From contig JBBJLW010000009.1 in the NCBI GenBank assembly GCA_037720595.1, positions 58,993 through 122,992 of the forward strand: 64,000 bases of DNA. The letters are read 5' to 3'. The notes below the pieces were generated by a model. The model worked only from the letters and a program-made list of their open reading frames with translations. It was not told where the DNA came from and searched no databases. A program made the translations under genes and the position numbers. Shown here piece by piece: positions 58,546 through 64,000 of the stretch (position 1 is the first letter of the stretch; every line of letters starts with the position of its first letter). Origin of the DNA: Gaiellasilicea sp037720595 (lineage in GTDB: Bacteria; Actinomycetota; Thermoleophilia; Gaiellales; Gaiellaceae).

Positions 58546-58594
58546 GTGGGGTGCGCCGGGCCACAGGGGGTATGGCCCGGCGCTGTCGAAGGGA

Positions 58595-59176
58595 CTACTT
58601 GGGAGGAGCGGTTGGCATGAACTTCGGGTCGATCTTGCCCTGTGTGACCTTTCCGAACGGCGACGTGAAGTTGCGGGCACCGATGTGCGCGAACCAGATG
58701 CCCGTCACCCCGCGCTTCCCGCCGTGGACGTCCGTCTTCAGGTCGTGGAAGTGGTTGATGCCCGGTCCGTAGAGCCTGTTCACGCGGGCCTTGTCGGCCT
58801 GCGTGAAGACCCCCGGGATTCCGACGGCGACCCAGTTGAGGTTCTTCGCCTTCGCGAGATTCATGCTGTCGAAGTGCAGCGCGAGGACGAGACCGCTCGG
58901 AAGGACGAGCACCTGGTGATCGGCCATCGAGTTTAGCTTGAGTGACTTCGCCGGCTTGAAGTTCTGCACGAGCTGCTGCCAGAACTTCGCGTCCTGCTGG
59001 GCGCCGGCGAGACGAGCGTTCAGCGCCGCGACCTGTTGCGCTTGCGCGTTACCCGGCGCTGCCGCGCCACCGGTGGAGCCGAATACGGCCGCGACCAGAA
59101 GTCCGGCGGCGACGAGAGCGACGGTGAATCCGACGACGGATCTGCGTCCGAGCTGACCGTGAACGACTTCCTGCAT
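58595..59176 (-). CDS. Exported hypothetical protein
   Basis: A 193-residue protein with one N-terminal membrane helix (VVGFTVALVAAGLLVAAVFGS) and a soluble domain rich in His and aromatic residues (GPGINHFHDLKTDVHGGKRGVTGIWFAHIGARNF). AAGGAGGAAGAC gives an excellent ribosome site. It lies just upstream of the DUF3179 gene and is divergent from the ECF sigma gene, so it may be a target of that sigma factor. The function is unknown. Confidence 0.78.
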   Translation of the reverse strand: MQEVVHGQLGRRSVVGFTVALVAAGLLVAAVFGSTGGAAAPGNAQAQQVAALNARLAGAQQDAKFWQQLVQNFKPAKSLKLNSMADHQVLVLPSGLVLALHFDSMNLAKAKNLNWVAVGIPGVFTQADKARVNRLYGPGINHFHDLKTDVHGGKRGVTGIWFAHIGARNFTSPFGKVTQGKIDPKFMPTAPPK

Positions 59177-59301
59177 GTCTTCCTCCTTGGGATACGACGG
59201 ATCTGCACCCTTCGATGGAGTGGCGCTCCCGTTCGATTCACCTCGCAGCACGGAAGGTCGTGAGTGCGTCACGTCCACCCCTCCAGGCATACGATCGGGC
59301 G

Positions 59302-59868
59302 GTGGCATACGACCTGCAGGACGACGAGTCGCTCGTTCGCGCCGCCCAGGAAGGGGAACTCGAGGCGTTCGCAGAGATCGTACGGCGACACGAACGGCGG
59401 CTCCGGCTCGTCCTTCTCCGTGTCCTCGACGACGGACGTGATGTCGAGGAGGCCGTCCAGGACGCCTTCGTGCAGGCGTGGCGCCACCTCGACCGATACC
59501 GTGGCGACGCGGCGCTGTTCACGTGGCTGTACCGGATCGGCGTCAACGAGGCGCTCGGTCGGCGACGGAAGAAGCGGATCTCGACGACCGACCTCGACAC
59601 CTCCGGAGCCGAGCGGGCGCAGGACGTCCGTCGCGACGTCCAGCCGGAGGCGAGCGCGGAGGCAGTAGAGGTTCGTTCGCGCGTGATCGCTGGCCTCAAC
59701 GAGCTTCCGCTCGACTATCGCGAGGCGGTCGTGCTCCGGGACGTCGCCGGGCTCTCGAACGACGAGGTCGCGGCGGCGCTCGGGCTCTCCGTCGCGGCTG
59801 CGAAGAGCCGGATCCACCGTGGCCGCCTGCAACTCAGGGGCCTGCTCGATCCCCTCGACGTCGAGTGA
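59302..59868 (+). CDS. ECF-type RNA polymerase sigma factor
   Basis: A 188-residue sigma factor starting at GTG. Region 2: FAEIVRRHERRLRLVLLRVLDDGRDVEEAVQDAFVQAWRHLDRYRGDAALFTWLYRIGVNEALGRRRKK. Region 4: LNELPLDYREAVVLRDVAGLSNDEVAAALGLSVAAAKSRIHRGRLQLR. No anti-sigma gene is adjacent, but two soluble zinc-finger proteins of that class lie 8 kb and 4 kb away (51177, 63483). Confidence 0.93.
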   Translation: MAYDLQDDESLVRAAQEGELEAFAEIVRRHERRLRLVLLRVLDDGRDVEEAVQDAFVQAWRHLDRYRGDAALFTWLYRIGVNEALGRRRKKRISTTDLDTSGAERAQDVRRDVQPEASAEAVEVRSRVIAGLNELPLDYREAVVLRDVAGLSNDEVAAALGLSVAAAKSRIHRGRLQLRGLLDPLDVE

Positions 59869-59886
59869 GCCGTCTCCTCGGGCCTG

Positions 59887-60459
59887 TCACTGCGCACGGG
59901 AGGCCGCCCGCAACTCGTCGACGAGCACGGAGACCGGTGGCCGGTCGTCGCGCCGCTGCGGGCGAGCATAGGTGACGATCCCGTCCGGATCGACGACGAA
60001 ATCGCCGCCGAGCTGCAAGGTGTCGCGACCAAGCGGACGCAGCCGCTCACCGCGAGCCATGAGTGCCGCGTACCGGGCCCAGACACGCGGATCGAGCCAC
60101 ACGCCCACGCGGCTCGACCTCTGAAGGCCCCAATCTCGGTACGCGGCACGCTCCCGGTCGACGAGAACCGGGTACGGCACGTCGAGACCGTCGAGGAGCC
60201 CGCCACGGATAACCGCCGGGTCATCGTGGACGACGAACAAGGCCGTCGCGCCGAGACCGTCCAGTTTGGGCTTCTGGCTCAGCACCTTCACGAGGTGCGC
60301 ACGGCAGATCAGTCAGCCGGCGTGCCTGAGGAAGCTCACCAGCACCGGCCGGCCACGGTAGTGGTCGAGCCCGACTGTCTCGCCCGTGAGAGCAGGGAGC
60401 TCGAGCCTCGGTGCCTTGAGTCCCACGGTCACGGCGGAGTGTGGGAGTGGGTCATTCAC
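59887..60459 (-). CDS. Peroxiredoxin-like (AhpC/TSA) protein, probable selenoprotein with in-frame TGA
   Basis: Two frames joined across one TGA codon (60313-60315) give one continuous thioredoxin-fold protein of 190 residues. APRLELPALTGETVGLDHYRGRPVLVSFLRHAG, TGA, then LICRAHLVKVLSQKPKLDGLGATALFVVHDDP and LGRDTLQLGGDFVVDPDGIVTYARP. The TGA is codon 49, exactly where this family has the redox Cys of a C-x2-C pair, so the motif is U-L-I-C (Sec49, Cys52). Coding quality is equal on both sides. A hairpin starts 14 bases after the TGA. The start at GTG 60459 is uncertain (60432 or 60426 possible). A nonsense mutation is the alternative. It is the last gene of the plsY-copD operon. Confidence 0.75.
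60279..60315 (-). promoter_or_regulatory. Candidate bacterial SECIS element
   Basis: From the TGA at 60315-60313, a stem GCACCT / AGGTGC (60298-60293 with 60287-60282) with loop CGTGA begins 14 bases downstream. The apical loop, which contains GU as in known bacterial elements, is 20 bases from the TGA. The spacing is within the range of bacterial SECIS hairpins that recruit SelB. The stem is short. Confidence 0.55.
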
Positions 60460-60487
60460 GGACGATCCGGCCAGCCTCTCTGCTTGG

Positions 60488-61549
60488 TCATCCCGATGAT
60501 TCGGCGACGTGACTGAGAATATGCACGTACCTGAGCGCAACCGCGGCGGCGACGATCAGCGGAGCGCTCGCCACGAAGACGACGCCGTAAATACCCAGCC
60601 GGCGAAGACCCAGGCGGAGAACGCCGTCGCCTGCGGCCACGTCCTCGCTCCAGACCCGATGCGCACGCCGCGCGAGCCCGGCACCGCTCGCCAGCATCAG
60701 CGCGAACAGGAGCAATTTGACGAGCAGGATGCCTTCATAGAGTCGCCCGAACGGAACCTGCGACAACTCGCCGAAGTCCCCCGGCCGCCAGACGAGATCG
60801 AAGGGTGTGACGCGAAGGAGGTTGTAGATGCCGGTCGCGACGACCGTGGCGGCGGCAAGCCAGACCAGAGGAAAACCCCAGCGTCCGTACCAGCGGGCGA
60901 GCCGACGGCGCGCCTCGGGCGCGAGGCTGCCGGAACCTGCGGTCACCGAGGCAAGGAGCAGGAACAGCCCGACGATCCAGGCTGTGGCCGCGATCCCGTG
61001 CGCCCACAGCACTACCATGTCCCCGACCTCCCGACCGGTGACCGCGAAACGCACCCTGCCCACGAGAACGGGCGGGGCCGGCTCCCGCGCAGAGGGCGTG
61101 CCCCGCTCGGTAAGGGCGGTGCGGTCGATCATGACCGAAGCCTTCACCCTCCGGGTAACGACCGAGCCTCCCCCGATCGTCACGCTCAGGCTCCAGCGCG
61201 CCGCCATCGGCAGCGTGACCCGCGCGCGATAGCGACCCGGCGCGACCTCGGGGAGCGGCCCGAAGTACGTGTACATCGTGTGCGGCCGCGTCATCACCGC
61301 GAAGCCCCTGACGTCCGCGGCTCGAACAGCTTCGCCTCCGTCCTCGTCGCGGACGCGAAGGTCGACCAGCGCCTGCAGCGGACCCGACTCGCGCACGACG
61401 AGGCTGGCGACCGGCTCTGCTTTGCCGCCGTCGTGCGCCAGCCCCGCAGCCGGCAGGGCAAGCGCCGACGCCGTGATTGCCGCTCCGACGGCCACCCACC
61501 GGCCGGGAGTGAACCGGCCGGGAGTGAAGGAGAGGCGAGCAAGACACAT
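60488..61549 (-). CDS. CopD-family copper-resistance membrane protein with extracellular domain
   Basis: A 353-residue protein: signal sequence (AVGAAITASALALPAAGLAHD), an exported beta-sandwich-like domain (about 40-170, with MTRPHTMYTYFGPLPEVAPGRYRARVTLPMAARWSLSVTI, FixH-like), then a CopD-like membrane domain with about six helices (MVVLWAHGIAATAWIVGLFLLL, FPLVWLAAATVVATGIYNLL, GRLYEGILLVKLLLFALMLASGAGLARRAHRV). Copper or other metal handling is inferred. The ATG at 61549 lies five bases after the preceding stop, which favours it over a TTG at 61582. Confidence 0.82.
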   Translation of the reverse strand: MCLARLSFTPGRFTPGRWVAVGAAITASALALPAAGLAHDGGKAEPVASLVVRESGPLQALVDLRVRDEDGGEAVRAADVRGFAVMTRPHTMYTYFGPLPEVAPGRYRARVTLPMAARWSLSVTIGGGSVVTRRVKASVMIDRTALTERGTPSAREPAPPVLVGRVRFAVTGREVGDMVVLWAHGIAATAWIVGLFLLLASVTAGSGSLAPEARRRLARWYGRWGFPLVWLAAATVVATGIYNLLRVTPFDLVWRPGDFGELSQVPFGRLYEGILLVKLLLFALMLASGAGLARRAHRVWSEDVAAGDGVLRLGLRRLGIYGVVFVASAPLIVAAAVALRYVHILSHVAESSG

Positions 61550-61554
61550 CACGG

Positions 61555-61827
61555 CTATGAGATCCAGGCGAGCCCGTTCCAAAAAGCACGGATGTGGCCC
61601 CGACGGCCGAGCTCGAGGTGGAGCGACTCAGGCTGCTTCAGCCCGACGGTGACGTAGAGCTCGATCCCGTGGACATCCACACGCCGGAACGCTCTGTCAG
61701 GACGCTCGGTCGAGGCCCCGAGCTGGATCGTCCCGCCGCAGCGGTGAGCCTTACGCGGCCAGACGTACGGCGCGCTGCCGCGTTCCTGGATGCTCTCGAT
61801 CACCTCCGGCTTGGCGACGACGTCCAT
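61555..61827 (-). CDS. Conserved small hypothetical protein
   Basis: A 90-residue protein (VAKPEVIESIQERGSAPYVWP, RCGGTIQLGASTERPDRAF, ELYVTVGLKQPESLHLELGRRGHIRAFWNGLAWIS). It has an alpha-beta pattern and one cysteine. Similar short proteins recur in actinobacterial genomes. It sits four bases after degV and five before copD, so co-translation is likely. The function is unknown. Confidence 0.75.
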   Translation of the reverse strand: MDVVAKPEVIESIQERGSAPYVWPRKAHRCGGTIQLGASTERPDRAFRRVDVHGIELYVTVGLKQPESLHLELGRRGHIRAFWNGLAWIS

Positions 61828-61831
61828 CCGC

Positions 61832-62638
61832 TCAGGGTGTGACGGGCCACCAGAAGGCGCCGAAGCTCAGGCTTCCTGCGTGAGCTCCGACCGACGGGCC
61901 GACGCGATAGCGCAGCACCTCGACGATCGCGTCGGAGCACTCGAGGGCGGCGGCGAGTGTATCCGCTGCCGCTGCCGTTGCAGCCGAGGTGTGACCGACG
62001 GCCGCACGAAGCTGTCCCGGTCGCGAGTCGATGTGAGCGGCCATGATCTCGGAGGAGTGCTCGAGGCACCGGGCGGGCGCAAGCGTCTCCACGCGGCCCG
62101 CGACGAACGAGAGCACGGGTATCCCAGCGGCCACCGGAACCCGGCCGCCGGGTGCCGTGGGAGCGACGAACACGTTCCCGATCGCGGGCACGAGTCGCTC
62201 GATCACGTCGGCTGCCTCGAGCGCGGAGGCACCGGCGGCGATCGCCTCTGCCGCCGCCAGGACGCAGATTCCCACGCCGAAGCTCGCGGTGCCCGTATCG
62301 ACGACTTTCACCGGAAGGGGAGCCTCACGGGCGGCTATCTCGGCCGATCCCACGGTTCCCGAGATCTGACTGCCGACGTGGACCGAGAGGACTTCGCGGT
62401 CGCGACGAGCGTGGGCCGCCGCATAGGCCTCGGCGAACCGACCGGGACTTGGCTGAGACGTCGCGGCACGTCCGCCGCGGGCAATCGCCGCGTAGAACTC
62501 GTCGACTTTCAGATCAGGCTCGTCGAAGACGAGATCGTCTACGGCAATGCTCATCGGCACGACGTCGAGACCAAGAGCCGCGACGAGTGCCGCCGGCAAC
62601 TGCGCACTCGAGTCTGTGCAGAGGGCGAGCGGGCTCAT
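61832..62638 (-). CDS. DegV-family fatty-acid-binding protein
   Basis: A 268-residue protein with the DegV opening ALCTDSSAQLPAALVAALGLDVVPMSI, the motif TSQPSPGRFAEAYAAA, LSVHVGSQISGTVGSAEIAA, and VVDTGTASFGVGICVLAAAEA. DegV (FakB) proteins hold a fatty acid for phosphorylation by FakA. It overlaps the PlsY-like gene by four bases, so this pair fits acyl-phosphate use in phospholipid synthesis. No FakA kinase gene is in the window. Confidence 0.9.
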   Translation of the reverse strand: MSPLALCTDSSAQLPAALVAALGLDVVPMSIAVDDLVFDEPDLKVDEFYAAIARGGRAATSQPSPGRFAEAYAAAHARRDREVLSVHVGSQISGTVGSAEIAAREAPLPVKVVDTGTASFGVGICVLAAAEAIAAGASALEAADVIERLVPAIGNVFVAPTAPGGRVPVAAGIPVLSFVAGRVETLAPARCLEHSSEIMAAHIDSRPGQLRAAVGHTSAATAAAADTLAAALECSDAIVEVLRYRVGPSVGAHAGSLSFGAFWWPVTP

Positions 62639-63327
62639 CGGGACTCGCTCGGCCGGTCTGCGTGCTGCCGGCGAAGGAGCAGGAGTGCCCTCGACGCGAT
62701 CACGGCGATCGTTGCCGCATTGGCGAGCGGGAGGGTGGCGGTCGGCCGGGGACCCCAGAGATTCGGTAGGCCACGCCTCCACCAGACGATACTCGCGAGC
62801 AGCCACGCGCTCGAGGAGACGGCGACCGATGCAAGCGCCGGCCGCCGGATGCCCGGCAGTCGCGTGACGAGAATCGCCGTTGCGGCGTCGAACGGCGCGA
62901 ACGCCGGAAACGTCGCCACGCACTGCCCGAAGCTCGTCGCGATCCCCTTGCCGCCCCGGAAGCGGCTCGGGATCGGGTAGCAATGCCCCAACACCGCTCC
63001 GACCCCGGCGGCGTGGGCGCCGGGATCGCCTACGACCGCCCTTCCCGCGGCACACGCGAGGATCCCCTTCGCGATGTCCGCGCCGATCACGAGGAGTCCT
63101 GAGCGCCGGCCGAGGATGCGGAAGGCGTTCATTTCCCCCCGGGTTGCCGCTGCCGGCCGAGTGGAGGTCGACGGTTCGGTTCCGCCCGTCGTCAGGCGCG
63201 AGACCGCATCGGCGGAAGGGACGAGTCCGAGGACGTACCCGCACAGAGCGGCGATCAAGGTTCGAGGGTGGGTGTCGCGCGCGCTTCGGCTGCTCACACA
63301 TGTATCCGATGCTCGGGCGGTAAGCAT
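62635..63327 (-). CDS. PlsY-like glycerol-3-phosphate acyltransferase
   Basis: A 230-residue membrane protein (LIAALCGYVLGLVPSADAVSRL, RILGRRSGLLVIGADIAKGIL, VGAVLGHCYPIPSRFRGGKGIATSFGQCV). These match the three PlsY motifs (the third, GHCYPIPSRFRGGKGIAT, is the clearest). The Gly-Ser/Asn motif of loop 1 is diverged, so activity is not certain. PlsY moves the acyl group of acyl-phosphate to glycerol-3-phosphate. The start at 63327 is tentative. Confidence 0.82.
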   Translation of the reverse strand: MLTARASDTCVSSRSARDTHPRTLIAALCGYVLGLVPSADAVSRLTTGGTEPSTSTRPAAATRGEMNAFRILGRRSGLLVIGADIAKGILACAAGRAVVGDPGAHAAGVGAVLGHCYPIPSRFRGGKGIATSFGQCVATFPAFAPFDAATAILVTRLPGIRRPALASVAVSSSAWLLASIVWWRRGLPNLWGPRPTATLPLANAATIAVIASRALLLLRRQHADRPSESR

Positions 63328-63482
63328 CGATTCGGCGACCTGTCCGGCCAGCACCGGCGGACCAGACGCGTCCCCTCCGTTGCAGATCTCCTCGGCGCGG
63401 GTGACGTCCGCAGCCGAATGGACCACTGGTGGCCGCTCGTATGATGCGAATCGAAATGAACGGCAGCCCAATCGAAGAGGCG

Positions 63483-63746
63483 ATGAGATTCGCCATGCGT
63501 CCCTGGATCGGGTCATGTGCCGAGACCGAAGCGCGGATGTCCGGCCACCTCGACGGAGATCTCCCCGTCCGGGAGGAACGTCGCATGCGGCGGCACCTCG
63601 CGCACTGCCGCAGATGCCGGCAGGTGTACGAGTCGCTCCTGCGGGCGGTCGATCACCTTCGAGCAGTCGGTCGAGACGATCTCGCCGCGCCCGTGCCGTC
63701 GATCGCCGACGCCGTCATCGAGCGCGTCCGGCACGAGCGACGCTGA
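63483..63746 (+). CDS. Small zinc-finger (zf-HC2-like) anti-sigma-type protein
   Basis: An 87-residue protein with RPWIGSCAETEARMSGHLDGDLPVREERRMRRHLAHCRRCRQVYESLL: H-x3-C-x2-C zinc finger and no membrane helix. It aligns end to end with the protein encoded at 51177, which is why the start at 63483 is chosen over upstream ATGs. It precedes a flavin oxidoreductase gene, as the other copy precedes thiol-redox genes. Confidence 0.8.
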   Translation: MRFAMRPWIGSCAETEARMSGHLDGDLPVREERRMRRHLAHCRRCRQVYESLLRAVDHLRAVGRDDLAAPVPSIADAVIERVRHERR

Positions 63747-64000
63747 GCCAAGTCAGTCGAGAGCAGCCGTTCGATGTTGTGGTCGTCGGAGGCGGCACCG
63801 CCGGATTGACGGCCGCGCTCGCTGCCCGGCACGAAGGGGCAAACGTCGCGCTCATCGAGCGAGAGGACCGGCTCGGCGGCGACTGCACCTACTACGGCTG
63901 CGTGCCGTCGAAGTCGCTAATCGACACCGCCGACACAGTCGCCGCGGCGCGTCGGCTCGCGCGCGACGGGATCCTCGACGTCGCTCCGGGACTCGCGTTC
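63743..64000 (+). CDS. FAD-dependent pyridine nucleotide-disulfide oxidoreductase (partial)
   Basis: The frame runs off the window. FDVVVVGGGTAGLTAALAAR is the FAD motif, and GGDCTYYGCVPSKSLIDTADTVA the redox-cysteine motif (C-x4-C) of the MerA/lipoamide-dehydrogenase family. No ATG, GTG or TTG is in frame before the FAD motif. The start could be a rare CTG at 63743 overlapping the anti-sigma stop, or lie elsewhere through an error. The product is 86 residues so far. Confidence 0.7.
   Translation, partial: MSQVSREQPFDVVVVGGGTAGLTAALAARHEGANVALIEREDRLGGDCTYYGCVPSKSLIDTADTVAAARRLARDGILDVAPGLAF

Noticed and set aside
1..64000. CRISPR arrays and rRNA genes
   Set aside because: No series of regularly spaced direct repeats of CRISPR type and no rRNA sequence could be seen. 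The only tandem repeats are the 15-bp coding repeat, the two 23-mers and the 11-base Pho units.

Overview
The window looks like a chromosome segment from a high-GC Actinomycetota, most like the Thermoleophilia (Gaiellales/Solirubrobacterales type). That placement is an inference from GC-rich codon use, frequent GTG/TTG starts, many 1-4 base gene overlaps, Streptomyces-type Pho boxes and the gene content. No rRNA and no complete tRNA gene is present.

Layout. 1-5079: coiled-coil protein end, methyltransferase, VOC protein and a 2-oxoacid:ferredoxin oxidoreductase operon (korA - two small genes - korB). About 5080-7880: an accessory island of visibly lower GC with a Ser/Thr kinase, a protein carrying a tRNA-guanine-transglycosylase-like zinc site, and a convergent HTH/nuclease-like gene. 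It is followed by a scrap-yard (mosaic pseudogene, GST, small ORF, broken MFS gene). 10469-23532: membrane protein, a sigma factor fused to a zinc finger and membrane segment, formyltransferase, RTX-like protein, a two-component pair, MFS exporter/MarR/MMPL, haloalkane dehalogenase, PASTA protein and glutaredoxin.

23678-40458 is a phosphate/arsenate/polyphosphate supercluster: a PhoP/PhoR-like pair, pstSCAB-phoU, an aquaporin, arsR-arsM-arsC, a second pstS, a CYTH-CHAD protein, Nudix, ppx and ppk. Pho boxes built of 11-nt direct repeats sit before phoR/phoP, pstS1, pstS2 and ppk, with a partial one before the CHAD gene. A 2043-bp IS1595-type element carrying a SEL1-repeat passenger gene, flanked by a perfect 10-bp target duplication, has split the ars promoter from arsR.

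40465-50863: ATP-grasp, Rieske oxygenase, DUF1206 protein, Na+/H+ antiporter, MFS, NrtR-like regulator and a 45-bp 3' fragment of tRNA-Asp that looks like an attachment-site scar. 50985-64000 is a redox/metal region: DUF3179 scrap, anti-sigma/TlpA/CcdA, a mercury operon (merA, a second flavin reductase, an ArsR regulator, a MerT-like membrane protein), DsrE, intact DUF3179, an ECF sigma factor, and an operon plsY-degV-hypothetical-copD-peroxiredoxin. The peroxiredoxin has an in-frame TGA exactly at the peroxidatic cysteine, followed by a hairpin, and is best read as a selenoprotein. A ~60-bp hairpin repeat occurs three times, each time at the 3' end of a gene.
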